Positions 45,577 through 54,252 of a stretch of 64,000 nucleotides of DNA are shown piece after piece. Numbering within the stretch: position 1 is the stretch's first letter; every line of letters starts with the position of its first letter. Position numbers and translations under genes: made by a program. This DNA comes from Pseudacidovorax intermedius. Lineage in GTDB: Bacteria > Pseudomonadota > Gammaproteobacteria > Burkholderiales > Burkholderiaceae_C. The notes under the pieces were generated by a model. The model was not told the DNA's origin and searched no databases. It saw only the letters and a program-made list of their open reading frames with translations. The stretch lies in contig NZ_QQAV01000009.1 of NCBI RefSeq assembly GCF_003350475.1, positions 1-64,000 on the forward strand, given 5' to 3'.

Positions 45577-47124
45577 ATGAGCTCCACGCCCAACGCCAAC
45601 CTCTTTGCCGCGCTGCGCGCCGCCTTCCCGCACGACCTGGACGAGATCGCCGTCGAGACCGATGACGGCCTGGCCTATTCCTGGCGCGACCTGGAGCGGG
45701 CCAGCGCCATGATTGCCAACCTGCTGGGCAGCCTGGGCCTGAAGCCGGGGGCGCGGGTGGCGGTGCAGGTCGAGAAGTCGGTGGAGGCCATGCTGCTGTA
45801 CCTGGCCACGCTGCGCGCGGGCTACGTCTTCCTGCCACTGAACACCGCCTACCAGCGTGCCGAGATGGAGTACTTCATCGGCAATGCCGAGCCCGAGGTG
45901 GTGGTGTGCACCAGCGCCAACCTCGACTGGGTGGAGCGCATCGCCAAGGCGGCCGGCACGCGCTGGGTGTTCACGCTGGACGAGAACCGCACAGGCACCC
46001 TGCTGGGCCACGCCGCCACCTGCAGCGCCGAGCACGAGATCGTGCGCAAGGCCGACGACGACCTGGCGGCCATCCTCTATACCAGCGGCACCACCGGCCG
46101 CAGCAAGGGCGCGATGCTGTCGCACCGCAACCTCCGCAGCAATGCCGAGGTGCTCAAGACCTACTGGGGCTGGACGCACGGCGACGTGCTGCTGCATGCG
46201 CTGCCCATCTTCCACGTCCATGGGCTGTTCGTGGCTATCCATGGCGCGCTGCTCAACGGCAGCAAGATGCTCTGGTTCGGCAAGTTCGACCCGAAGCGCG
46301 TCATTGCCAAGCTGCCCGAGGCGACCGTCTTCATGGGTGTGCCCACGCTCTATGTGCGCATGCTGGCCGAGCCCACGCTGAGCCTGGCGGCCTGCGACAA
46401 CATGCGCCTGTTCATCAGCGGCTCGGCGCCGCTGCTCATCGAGACCTTCAACGACTGGCAGACGCGCACCGGCCACACCATCCTGGAGCGCTACGGCATG
46501 AGCGAAACCATCATGCTGACCTCCAACCCCTACACCTCGGTGCAGGGCGCGCGGCGCGGCGGCACGGTGGGCTTTCCGCTGCCGGGCGTCAAGCTGCGGG
46601 TGCGGGCCTATGAAGACGGAAAGCCGCCGCGCGACTGCGAGCGCGACGAGATCGGCAACATCGAGGTGGCCGGCCCCAACGTGTTCGCCGGCTACTGGCG
46701 CATGCCCGAGAAGACCAAGGAGGAGTTCACGCCCGACGGCTTCTTCAAGACCGGCGACGTGGGCAAGGTCGACACGCTGGGCTACGTGACCATCGTCGGC
46801 CGCAGCAAGGACCTGATCATCAGCGGCGGCTACAACGTGTACCCGGCCGAGATCGAGGGCTACATCAACGAGATGCCGGGCGTGGCCGAGAGCGCCGTGG
46901 TGGGCGTGCCCCATCCCGACTTCGGCGAGGTGGGCGTGGCGGTCGTGGTGGGCAAGCCGGGCGCCTCGCCCGACGCCGATGCCATCGTGGCCGAGCTCAA
47001 GGCCAAGCTGGCCAACTTCAAGATCCCCAAGCGCTGCTTCGTCGTCGACGAACTGCCGCGCAACCAGATGGGCAAGGTGCAGAAGGCGCTTCTGCGCGAC
47101 CAGCACAAGGCGCTGTTCATTTAA
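45577..47124 (+). CDS. matB: malonyl-CoA synthetase
   Basis: The 515-residue AMP-forming ligase activates malonate to malonyl-CoA. It has the P-loop YTSGTTGRSKGAMLSHRN (about residues 170-187), LERYGMSETIM, GFFKTGDVGKVD and a C-terminal catalytic lysine in NQMGKVQKALLR. Overall pattern and its place behind malonyl-CoA decarboxylase identify it as MatB rather than a generic acyl-CoA ligase. Together with the decarboxylase it converts malonate to acetyl-CoA. Confidence 0.9.
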   Translation: MSSTPNANLFAALRAAFPHDLDEIAVETDDGLAYSWRDLERASAMIANLLGSLGLKPGARVAVQVEKSVEAMLLYLATLRAGYVFLPLNTAYQRAEMEYFIGNAEPEVVVCTSANLDWVERIAKAAGTRWVFTLDENRTGTLLGHAATCSAEHEIVRKADDDLAAILYTSGTTGRSKGAMLSHRNLRSNAEVLKTYWGWTHGDVLLHALPIFHVHGLFVAIHGALLNGSKMLWFGKFDPKRVIAKLPEATVFMGVPTLYVRMLAEPTLSLAACDNMRLFISGSAPLLIETFNDWQTRTGHTILERYGMSETIMLTSNPYTSVQGARRGGTVGFPLPGVKLRVRAYEDGKPPRDCERDEIGNIEVAGPNVFAGYWRMPEKTKEEFTPDGFFKTGDVGKVDTLGYVTIVGRSKDLIISGGYNVYPAEIEGYINEMPGVAESAVVGVPHPDFGEVGVAVVVGKPGASPDADAIVAELKAKLANFKIPKRCFVVDELPRNQMGKVQKALLRDQHKALFI

Positions 47125-47136
47125 GAGCACCCTCCA

Positions 47137-47223
47137 AGCCGCTTCGCGGCTCCCCCCTCTCTGTCGCCTTCGGCTCGGAGGGGGGCGCACCCAGAGGCCT
47201 GGCGAAGCCAGTTCCTCGGGTGC
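47137..47223. repeat. intergenic element of three consecutive hairpins
   Basis: Three stems follow each other: AGCCGC-TTC-GCGGCT (47137-47151), CCCCCCTC with GAGGGGGG (47152-47159/47178-47185), and GCACCC with GGGTGC (47087+100 numbering: 47187-47192/47218-47223) enclosing CTGGC-GAA-GCCAG (47199-47211). The element begins 12 nt after the matB stop. From memory, similar arrays recur between genes in comamonads. It probably serves as a transcript 3' end. Confidence 0.6.
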
Positions 47224-47270
47224 CCTTGCGTGGCCCGCTCCGCGGCCCTTCCGCGGTTTGCCACCGATGG

Positions 47271-47310
47271 AAAGAAAGAAGGCCGGCGGCGGTTGCCCGC
47301 GCCGGCCTTC
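47271..47310 (-). terminator. rho-independent terminator of the usp gene
   Basis: GAAGGCCGGCG (47278-47288) and CGCCGGCCTTC (47300-47310) form an 11-bp stem. On the minus strand it is followed by TTTCTTT (47271-47277 read in reverse). It lies 35 nt past the minus-strand usp stop at 47345. Confidence 0.85.
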
Positions 47311-47344
47311 GTCGTGGGTGCCTGTAGAGAGGCTGCGGGGCGCG

Positions 47345-47770
47345 CTACTGCACAAGCAGCACGGGCAGACTGCTCTCGGCGATCACCTTGGTGGCCACCG
47401 AGCCCATCAGCGCGCGGCCCAGGGTGCCATGCCCGTGCGTGCCCATGACCACCAGGCCCGCGCCGCATTCCTCTGCGGCGCGCACGATCTCTTCGGCAGC
47501 CTGCCCATGGCGGGTCTGCACCGAAGCGTTGGCGATGCCGAGGCCTTGCAGCTGCTGCTTCACCGGATCGATCACCTTGGCGCCTTCTTCCTTGTAGTAC
47601 TCGGCCAGGGTGTCCTTCGCGATGTGGCGGCTGGCATGCGGCGGGATGGCCGGGCACACATGCACCAGCACCAGCTCATGGCCATCGACAAACATGCTTC
47701 GCTGGGCGGCGATGTAGTCCAACGCCTTGCGGGTGAACTCACTGCCATCCACGGCGACGACGATCTTCAT
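47345..47770 (-). CDS. universal stress protein (UspA family)
   Basis: The 141-residue protein has a single Usp domain with the ATP-binding G-2X-G-9X-G(S/T) pattern in VVMGTHGHGTLGRALMGSVA. It starts with MKIVVAVDGSEFTRKAL. It is the second of two tandem usp genes downstream of an FNR box, so it is probably induced under low oxygen. A strong terminator follows. Confidence 0.92.
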   Translation of the reverse strand: MKIVVAVDGSEFTRKALDYIAAQRSMFVDGHELVLVHVCPAIPPHASRHIAKDTLAEYYKEEGAKVIDPVKQQLQGLGIANASVQTRHGQAAEEIVRAAEECGAGLVVMGTHGHGTLGRALMGSVATKVIAESSLPVLLVQ

Positions 47771-47844
47771 TGCTCTTGCTCCTTTTCTGGGGTGAGGACA
47801 TGCGCCGCGAGGGCGCAGCCCAGTGTGGCTGCTGGGGACCGCGC

Positions 47845-48288
47845 TCAGCGCAATACCAGCACGGGCAATGTGGAATGGGTGAGCACGTGCTGCGTCTCGC
47901 TGCCCAGCAGCAGCCGCTTGATGCCCTTGCGGCCGTGCGAGGCCATCACGATCAGGTCGGCCTTGTGCTTGCGCGCGGCGCTGATGATGGACTCGGCCAC
48001 CAGGTCCGACTTGACCACCGCGGCCCGGGCCTTGACGCCCTTGGCCTGTACCTGCGCCACCACCTTGTCCACCAGCTCGCGGGCCTGTTCTGACCATTGC
48101 TTCTCGATGCGCGCCACATCCTGCGTCTCGAACACCACGGCGCCTTCGAGATAGCTCACCGGGTAGCGGGGCACGACGTTCAGCACCACGATCTCGGCGC
48201 CGCAGGTCTGGGCGAGCGCGGTGGCATGCTGGACGGCTTTCTTCGACAGGCTGGAGCTGTCGGTCGGGACGAGGATGCGCTGGTACAT
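47845..48288 (-). CDS. universal stress protein (UspA family)
   Basis: The 147-residue Usp domain protein begins MYQRILVPTDSSSLSKKAV and has IVMASHGRKGIKRLLLGSETQ for nucleotide binding. On the minus strand a TATGCT -10-like sequence (48318-48323) lies about 30 nt upstream of its start. The FNR box at 48346-48359 is centred about 41 nt from the implied start of transcription, the usual activating position. It shares the promoter region with divergent ccoI. Confidence 0.92.
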   Translation of the reverse strand: MYQRILVPTDSSSLSKKAVQHATALAQTCGAEIVVLNVVPRYPVSYLEGAVVFETQDVARIEKQWSEQARELVDKVVAQVQAKGVKARAAVVKSDLVAESIISAARKHKADLIVMASHGRKGIKRLLLGSETQHVLTHSTLPVLVLR

Positions 48289-48345
48289 GATGGAAGGCTC
48301 CGTGTTGATGTGGCTCCAGCATAGGCAGCACGGCGCGGCCGAAAC

Positions 48346-48359
48346 TTGACCGAGGTCAA
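48346..48359. promoter_or_regulatory. FNR box, usp/ccoI divergent region
   Basis: TTGAC-CGAG-GTCAA is a perfect palindrome that matches the FNR/ANR consensus TTGAT-N4-ATCAA with a symmetrical C/G change. It lies 58 nt from the usp start and 35 nt from the ccoI start, and can serve both. Confidence 0.85.
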
Positions 48360-48393
48360 GGCCGACGAGGGTGCGTACGCGCAGCATCGGTGC

Positions 48394-50757
48394 ATGCAAG
48401 CTGCCCTTCCTCTAGGCTCCGCCAGCGCACCGACGGAAGCCGACGTCCAGGCCCGCACGGCCCTCGACGATCCGGCCGAATGGCCGGCCTTCGGCCATGA
48501 ACTGCGCGCGGGCGGCGACTGGGAATCTCAGGTCTGCGTCGACGGCATCCACTGCGCGGCCTGCGCCTTCACCATCGAGGACGCATTGCTGCGCCTGCCC
48601 GGTGTGCGCAAGGTGACGGTCAATGCCGCGAGCCGGCGCGCGCGCGTGGTGTGGTCGCCCTCGCAGGTGCAGCCCTCGCGCTGGTTCGCCGCGGTGGCCG
48701 AGGCCGGCTACCGCTTCGCGCCGGCCGCCGATGCTTCGCTGCGCATCGCCCGCCAGAAGGAGGCGCGGCGCGCGCTCTTCCGCTGGCTGGTGGCGGGCCT
48801 GTGCATGATGCAGGTGATGATGTATGCGCTGCCCGCCTACGTCGCCGGGCCGGGCGAGATGACGCCCGACATCGAGCGCCTGTTGCGCTGGGCCTCGTGG
48901 GTACTCACGCTGCCCGTCATGGCCTTCGCCTGCGGCCCCTTCTTCGGCAGCGCCTGGCGCGATCTGCGCCATGGCCGCATCGGCATGGACGTGCCGGTGG
49001 CGCTGGGCATGGCCATCGCCTTCGTGGTGAGCACGGCCGGCACCTTCGACCCGCAAGGGCCGCTGGGCCATGAGGTGTACTTCGACTCGCTCACCATGTT
49101 CGTGTTCTTCCTGCTCACCGGCCGCTGGCTGGAGTCGCGCCTGCGCGACCGCACGGCCGGCGCGCTGGATGCGCTGGCCGGCCGGCTGCCGGAGACGGCC
49201 GAGCGGCGGCAGATCCACGGCGGCTTCGAGCGCGTGCCGCTGCGCCGCGTGCAGGTGGGCGATGTGCTGCGCGTGCGGCCGGGCGAGTCCTTTCCGGCGG
49301 ACGGCATCGTGGTCGACGGCGACACGCTGGCCGACGAGGCGCTGCTGACCGGCGAGTCGCGCCCCGTGGCCAAGCCCTATGGCGAGGCGGTGCATGCCGG
49401 CAGCCACAACCTGTCGGCGCCCGTGCTGGTGCTCGTGCGTCAGGTAGGCAGTGGCACGCGCTTCGCGCAGATCGTGGCACTCATGGAAAGCGCAGCCATG
49501 CAGCGCCCGCGGCTGGCCGCGATGGCCGACCGCATCGCGCGGCCCTTCCTGCTTGCGGTGGTGCTCGCGGCGGGCGGTGCGGCGCTGTGGTGGTGGCCGG
49601 TGGACCGGGGCCATGCGCTGATGGTCGCGGTTTCGGTGCTGATCGTGACCTGCCCCTGCGCGCTGTCGCTGGCCACGCCCGCGGCCATGCTGGCCAGCGC
49701 CGGGGCGCTGGCGCGGCGCGGCGTGCTGGTGGCCCACATGCAGGCGCTGGAATCGCTGGCCACGGCGCAGGCCGTGGTCTTCGACAAGACCGGCACGCTC
49801 ACGCGCGGCACGCCGCGGTTGGACCGCGTCTACAGCCGCCGCGGGACGCTGCCGGGCGACGCGCTCGAACTCGCCGTGGCGCTGGCCGAAGGCTCGCTGC
49901 ACCCGGCCGCGCGGGCGCTGCGTCAGGCCTGGGATGCACAGCATCGCCTGCCGCCTGCATGGCGGGCCGAGGCCGTGCAGGAGCAGCACGGGCAGGGCAT
50001 GCAAGGCACGCTCTCGCCGCAGCAGGGCGATGCGCCGGGGCGCCATGTCCGTCTGGGCAGCGCCGCCTTCTGCGAGGCCCGCGCGCTGGAGACCGATGCC
50101 ATGCAGGTGCACCTCAGCGACGATGAGGGCTGGGTGGCCAGCTTCGCGCTCGCCGAGGACCTGCGGCCCGAAGCGCCGGAGGCGATCGCGCGGCTCAAGG
50201 CCCAGGGCCTGGTGCCACGCCTGCTTTCCGGCGACCGCGAGGCAGCGGCGCAGCGGCTGGCGGCCAGCGCCGACATCGACACGGCACGCGGCGGCTGCAG
50301 CCCCGAGGACAAGCTGCACGAGGTGCGCCGCCTGCAGGCGCAGGGCAGGGCGGTCGCCATGGTGGGCGACGGTCTCAACGACGGGCCGGTGATCGCGCAG
50401 GCCGACGCCTCCTTCGCCTTCGGCAATGCCGTGCCGCTCACCCAGGCGCGGGCCGACTTCGTGGTGCTGGCCGACTCCTTGCAGGCGGTGCCCGACACCG
50501 TGGCACAGGCGCGGCGCACGCTGCGCATCGTGCGGCAGAACCTCGCCTGGTCGGCGGCCTACAACGCGCTGTGCGTGCCGCTGGCGCTGGCGGGCTGGTT
50601 GCCGGCCTGGCTGGCGGGTCTGGGCATGGCGCTCAGCTCACTGGTGGTGGTGCTGAACAGTGCACGCCTGTCTCGCATGGATGCCGGAGAAAGCCAAGCG
50701 GCAGTGGCTTCCGCGGAGCACATGCCTGCGCATGCAACGCTGGTGCCGCAAGGCTGA
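48394..50757 (+). CDS. ccoI: cbb3 oxidase copper-transporting P-type ATPase CcoI
   Basis: The 787-residue P1B ATPase is predicted to export copper for cbb3 oxidase assembly. It has an N-terminal heavy-metal-associated domain (VDGIHCAACAFTIEDA), eight hydrophobic segments, TGES, the intramembrane CPCALSLATP motif, DKTGTLTRGTPR with the phosphorylated Asp, and GDGLNDGPV. Position directly in front of ccoS and ccoNOQP marks it as CcoI/FixI. The frame is open to a TTG at 48346, but that codon is part of the FNR box, so ATG 48394 is used; a start further downstream is possible. Confidence 0.92.
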   Translation: MQAALPLGSASAPTEADVQARTALDDPAEWPAFGHELRAGGDWESQVCVDGIHCAACAFTIEDALLRLPGVRKVTVNAASRRARVVWSPSQVQPSRWFAAVAEAGYRFAPAADASLRIARQKEARRALFRWLVAGLCMMQVMMYALPAYVAGPGEMTPDIERLLRWASWVLTLPVMAFACGPFFGSAWRDLRHGRIGMDVPVALGMAIAFVVSTAGTFDPQGPLGHEVYFDSLTMFVFFLLTGRWLESRLRDRTAGALDALAGRLPETAERRQIHGGFERVPLRRVQVGDVLRVRPGESFPADGIVVDGDTLADEALLTGESRPVAKPYGEAVHAGSHNLSAPVLVLVRQVGSGTRFAQIVALMESAAMQRPRLAAMADRIARPFLLAVVLAAGGAALWWWPVDRGHALMVAVSVLIVTCPCALSLATPAAMLASAGALARRGVLVAHMQALESLATAQAVVFDKTGTLTRGTPRLDRVYSRRGTLPGDALELAVALAEGSLHPAARALRQAWDAQHRLPPAWRAEAVQEQHGQGMQGTLSPQQGDAPGRHVRLGSAAFCEARALETDAMQVHLSDDEGWVASFALAEDLRPEAPEAIARLKAQGLVPRLLSGDREAAAQRLAASADIDTARGGCSPEDKLHEVRRLQAQGRAVAMVGDGLNDGPVIAQADASFAFGNAVPLTQARADFVVLADSLQAVPDTVAQARRTLRIVRQNLAWSAAYNALCVPLALAGWLPAWLAGLGMALSSLVVVLNSARLSRMDAGESQAAVASAEHMPAHATLVPQG

Positions 50758-50769
50758 AGGGGAGCGGCC

Positions 50770-50907
50770 ATGGACATCCTCTTCGTGCTCGTGCCGCTGT
50801 CGGTGCTGCTGGTGCTGCTGATCATTGCGGGCCTGTGGTGGGCCGTGGAGCGCGGCCAGTTCGATGACGTGGAACAGGAAGGCGCGCGCATTCTGCAAAG
50901 CGATTGA
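50770..50907 (+). CDS. ccoS: cbb3 oxidase assembly protein CcoS
   Basis: This 45-residue protein has one N-terminal transmembrane helix ([20 protein letters not shown]) and an acidic cytoplasmic tail ([10 protein letters not shown]), the CcoS pattern. CcoS is needed for cofactor insertion into the oxidase. It starts 12 nt after ccoI with GGGGAGCG before the ATG. Its stop codon is inside an FNR box for the next operon. Confidence 0.9.
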   Translation: MDILFVLVPLSVLLVLLIIAGLWWAVERGQFDDVEQEGARILQSD

Positions 50908-50917
50908 TCTCCGTCAA
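50904..50917. promoter_or_regulatory. FNR box in front of ccoN
   Basis: TTGAT-CTCC-GTCAA deviates by one base from TTGAT-N4-ATCAA. It overlaps the ccoS stop codon and lies 59 nt upstream of ccoN, at a position suited to activate a separate ccoNOQP promoter. Confidence 0.85.
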
Positions 50918-50975
50918 TCGACCGACGGGAACCGAGTCGGACACTGCCTACAAGTTCCTCAACCTGGTTCCCAAG

Positions 50976-52415
50976 ATGCAGTCCTCCCACTCACCTGCGG
51001 CGCTCTACAACGACACGGTCGTGCGCCAGTTCTCGCTGATGGCCGTGGTCTGGGGCGTGGTCGGCATGCTCGTCGGCGTGATCATCGCCGCCCAGCTGAC
51101 CTGGCCCGATCTCAACCTCGGCATCCCCTGGCTGAGCTACGGGCGCCTGCGTCCGCTGCACACCAACGCCGTCATCTTCGCCTTCGGCGGCTGCGCACTC
51201 TTTGCCACCAGCTACCACGTGGTGCAGCGCACCTGCCAGACGCGCCTGTTCGCGCCGGGGCTGGCGGCCTTCACCTTCTGGGGCTGGCAGGCCGTCATCG
51301 TGGCCGCGGCCATCAGCCTGCCGCTGGGCTACACCACCGGCAAGGAATACGCTGAGCTCGAATGGCCCATCGACATCCTGATCACGCTGGTCTGGGTGTC
51401 GTATGCCATCGTGTTCTTCGGCACGGTGGGCACGCGCAAGGTCAAGCACATCTACGTGGCCAACTGGTTCTACGGCGCCTTCATCATCGCGGTGGCCCTG
51501 CTGCACGTGGTCAACAGCGCCGAGGTACCCGCAGGCTGGATGAAGAGCTACTCGGCCTATGCCGGTGTACAGGACGCCATGGTGCAGTGGTGGTACGGCC
51601 ATAACGCGGTGGGCTTCTTCCTCACCGCCGGCTTCCTGGGGATGATGTATTACTACATCCCCAAGCAGGCCGAGCGCCCGGTCTACAGCTACCGCCTGTC
51701 GATCGTGCACTTCTGGGCGCTGATCTTCACCTACATGTGGGCGGGTCCGCACCACCTGCACTACACCGCGCTGCCGGACTGGACGCAGTCGCTGGGCATG
51801 CTGTTCTCGCTGATCCTGCTGGCGCCCAGCTGGGGCGGCATGATCAACGGCGTGATGACCCTGTCGGGTGCCTGGCACAAGCTGCGCACCGACCCGATCC
51901 TGCGCTTCCTGATCGTGGCCCTGTCCTTCTACGGCATGTCCACCTTCGAGGGCCCGATGATGTCCATCAAGACGGTCAACGCCCTCAGCCACTACACCGA
52001 CTGGACCATCGGCCACGTGCACTCCGGCGCTCTCGGCTGGGTGGGCCTGATCTCGATGGGCTCGCTGTACTACCTGATCCCGCGCATGTGGGGCCGCACC
52101 ACGATGCACAGCATCAAGGCCATCGAGCTGCACTTCTGGATGGCCACCATCGGCATCGTGCTCTACATCGCCGCCATGTGGATCGCCGGCGTGATGCAGG
52201 GCCTGATGTGGCGCGCCATCAACCCCGACGGCACGCTCACCTACACCTTTGCCGAAGGCGTGAAGGCCACCTTCCCCTTCTACGTGGTGCGCCTGCTGGG
52301 CGGCCTGCTGTACCTCGGCGGCATGCTGGTCATGGCCTGGAACGTGTGGATGACCGTGATCTCGGGCCGTGCCGTGCGCGCCACCATCCCGGCCCCGCAA
52401 GCGGCCCATGCCTGA
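50976..52415 (+). CDS. ccoN: cbb3-type cytochrome c oxidase subunit I
   Basis: The 479-residue catalytic haem-copper subunit has about 12 transmembrane helices. Histidine ligands for haems b and b3 and CuB lie in [38 protein letters not shown] and [11 protein letters not shown]. It reduces oxygen with high affinity. ATG 50976 is the first plausible start after the FNR box. It heads ccoNOQP. Confidence 0.96.
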   Translation: MQSSHSPAALYNDTVVRQFSLMAVVWGVVGMLVGVIIAAQLTWPDLNLGIPWLSYGRLRPLHTNAVIFAFGGCALFATSYHVVQRTCQTRLFAPGLAAFTFWGWQAVIVAAAISLPLGYTTGKEYAELEWPIDILITLVWVSYAIVFFGTVGTRKVKHIYVANWFYGAFIIAVALLHVVNSAEVPAGWMKSYSAYAGVQDAMVQWWYGHNAVGFFLTAGFLGMMYYYIPKQAERPVYSYRLSIVHFWALIFTYMWAGPHHLHYTALPDWTQSLGMLFSLILLAPSWGGMINGVMTLSGAWHKLRTDPILRFLIVALSFYGMSTFEGPMMSIKTVNALSHYTDWTIGHVHSGALGWVGLISMGSLYYLIPRMWGRTTMHSIKAIELHFWMATIGIVLYIAAMWIAGVMQGLMWRAINPDGTLTYTFAEGVKATFPFYVVRLLGGLLYLGGMLVMAWNVWMTVISGRAVRATIPAPQAAHA

Positions 52416-52434
52416 ACGAACGGAGCACAAGAAC

Positions 52435-53067
52435 ATGAGCCAGACGACGCCCTCCACGTCCACCGGCTTCTCGCATGAGAAGGTCGAGACCAACAACTTT
52501 TTGATGATCGTGCTGATCCTGCTGGTCGTCGCCGTCGGCGGCCTGGTGGAGATCGTGCCGCTGTTCTTCCAGAAGTCCACCACCGAGCCCATCGCCGGCC
52601 TCAAGCCCTACACGGCGCTGCAGCTGGCCGGCCGCGACATCTACCTGCGCGAGGGTTGCTACAACTGCCACTCGCAGATGATCCGCCCCTTCCGCGCCGA
52701 GACGCTGCGCTATGGCCACTACTCGGTGGCCGGCGAGTTTGTGTACGACCACCCCTTCCAGTGGGGCAGCAAGCGCACCGGCCCCGACCTGCAGCGCGTG
52801 GGCGGCAAGTACAGCGACGAGTGGCACCGCATCCACCTGAACAACCCGCGCGACGTGGTGCCCGAGTCCAACATGCCCGCCTACAGCTGGCTGGAGAAGA
52901 GCACCGTCGACGCCGCGGCTTTGCCGTCCCACATGCGGGCCCTGCGCAAGGTGGGCGTGCCCTACACCGACGAGGACATCGCCGGCGCCCAGGCCGCCGT
53001 GGAGGGCAAGACCGAGATGGAAGCCACCATCGCCTACCTGCAGTCGCTGGGCCGTGCCCTGAAGTGA
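52435..53067 (+). CDS. ccoO: cbb3-type cytochrome c oxidase subunit II
   Basis: The 210-residue monohaem c subunit is anchored by one N-terminal helix ([20 protein letters not shown]). Its haem site is [12 protein letters not shown], near residue 80. Axial Met is likely in SNMPAYSW. It passes electrons from CcoP to CcoN. It lies 19 nt downstream of ccoN. Confidence 0.96.
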   Translation: MSQTTPSTSTGFSHEKVETNNFLMIVLILLVVAVGGLVEIVPLFFQKSTTEPIAGLKPYTALQLAGRDIYLREGCYNCHSQMIRPFRAETLRYGHYSVAGEFVYDHPFQWGSKRTGPDLQRVGGKYSDEWHRIHLNNPRDVVPESNMPAYSWLEKSTVDAAALPSHMRALRKVGVPYTDEDIAGAQAAVEGKTEMEATIAYLQSLGRALK

Positions 53068-53089
53068 GCGAACGAGGAGTACCCACATC

Positions 53090-53227
53090 ATGGACCTGAC
53101 CACCCTGCGTTCCATCGCCACCGTCGTGTGCTTCGTGCTCTTCCTGGGCATCGTGGCCTGGGCCTACGCGCGGCGCAACCGTGCCGGCTTCGAGGAGGCA
53201 GCACGGCTGCCCTTCGAGCAGGATTGA
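53090..53227 (+). CDS. ccoQ: cbb3-type oxidase subunit CcoQ (FixQ)
   Basis: This 45-residue protein has one transmembrane helix (VVCFVLFLGIVAWAYA) followed by a charged tail (RRNRAGFEEAARLPFEQD), as CcoQ. The family stabilises the oxidase complex. GAGGAGT precedes the ATG. It lies between ccoO and ccoP as expected. Confidence 0.92.
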   Translation: MDLTTLRSIATVVCFVLFLGIVAWAYARRNRAGFEEAARLPFEQD

Positions 53228-53264
53228 GCGCCCCGCGCCAACGCATCGAACGAGAGAGATCACG

Positions 53265-54188
53265 ATGAGCGACTTCATCAACAACTTCTGGTCGAACTAC
53301 GTCATCGCCGCCACGGTGCTGAGCATCCTGGGCTGCGCGATCCTGCTGTGGATGACGGCGCGCAAGCGCGTCGTCGGCGACAAGGACAACACCACGGGGC
53401 ATGTCTGGGACGAGGACCTGCGCGAGGCCAACAACCCGCTGCCGCTGTGGTGGGTGGGCCTGTTCATCATCACCATCGTCTTCGCGGTGGGCTACCTGGC
53501 TTTCTTCCCGGGCCTGGGCAGCGTGCAGGGCAAGCTGGGCTGGAGCTCGGCCGGCGAGTACAAGGCCGAGGTCGAGAAGGCCAATGCCGAGTTGGCGCCG
53601 GTCTATGCGCGCTTTGCCAGCGCACCGGTGGAGCAGGTGGCGGCCGACCCGGCTGCGCGTGCCATCGGCGAGCGGCTCTTCATGAACAACTGCGCCCAGT
53701 GCCACGGCTCCGACGCACGCGGCAGCAAGGGCTTTCCCAACCTCACGGACAACGACTGGCTGCACGGCGGCACGCCCGACAAGATCATCGAGACCATCAC
53801 GATGGGCCGCGTCGGCGTCATGCCTCCCATGGCCGCGGCCGTGGGCAGCGCGGACGACGTGAAGAACGTGGCCAACTACGTGCTCAGCCTGTCGGGCAGC
53901 CCGCACGACTCGGTGCGCGCCGGCCTGGGCAAGGCCAAGTTCGCAGTGTGCGCGGCCTGTCATGGCGCCGATGGTGGCGGCAACCAGGCGCTCGGTGCAC
54001 CGCGGCTCAACGACAACATCTGGCTGCACGGCTACGGCGAGGCCGCCATCATCGCCATGGTCAACAACGGCAAGCAGAACGTGATGCCGGCGCAGAACGA
54101 GCGGCTGACCGAGGCGCAGATCCGCGTGCTCGCGAGCTACGTCTGGGGCCTGTCCCACAACGCCACCACGGCGTCGGCCAAGCCTTGA
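53265..54188 (+). CDS. ccoP: cbb3-type cytochrome c oxidase subunit III
   Basis: The 307-residue di-haem c subunit has two transmembrane helices (about residues 12-32 and 60-82) and two haem motifs, CAQCHGSDARG and CAACHGADGGG. It accepts electrons from soluble cytochromes. ATG 53265 has AGAGAGA upstream. It ends the structural operon; ccoG follows 64 nt on. Confidence 0.96.
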   Translation: MSDFINNFWSNYVIAATVLSILGCAILLWMTARKRVVGDKDNTTGHVWDEDLREANNPLPLWWVGLFIITIVFAVGYLAFFPGLGSVQGKLGWSSAGEYKAEVEKANAELAPVYARFASAPVEQVAADPAARAIGERLFMNNCAQCHGSDARGSKGFPNLTDNDWLHGGTPDKIIETITMGRVGVMPPMAAAVGSADDVKNVANYVLSLSGSPHDSVRAGLGKAKFAVCAACHGADGGGNQALGAPRLNDNIWLHGYGEAAIIAMVNNGKQNVMPAQNERLTEAQIRVLASYVWGLSHNATTASAKP

Positions 54189-54222
54189 GTGGCTTCATGA
54201 CCCTCCGAGCCTGATCCCCACG

Positions 54223-54244
54223 AAAAAAGGCGCCTGCGGGCGCC
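54223..54244. terminator. hairpin between ccoP and ccoG, T-tract on the minus strand
   Basis: AAAAAA (54223-54228) is followed by GGCGCC-TGCG-GGCGCC (54229-54244). In the plus direction no T-run follows. Read on the minus strand it is an intrinsic terminator (hairpin then TTTTTT), although no minus-strand gene is known here. It may moderate ccoG expression or protect the ccoP mRNA end. Confidence 0.45.
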
Positions 54245-54252
54245 CCAACGCC

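Noticed and set aside
48346-48393. TTG start that would extend CcoI by 16 residues
   Set aside because: The codon lies inside a perfect FNR box and the added residues are unlike the family.
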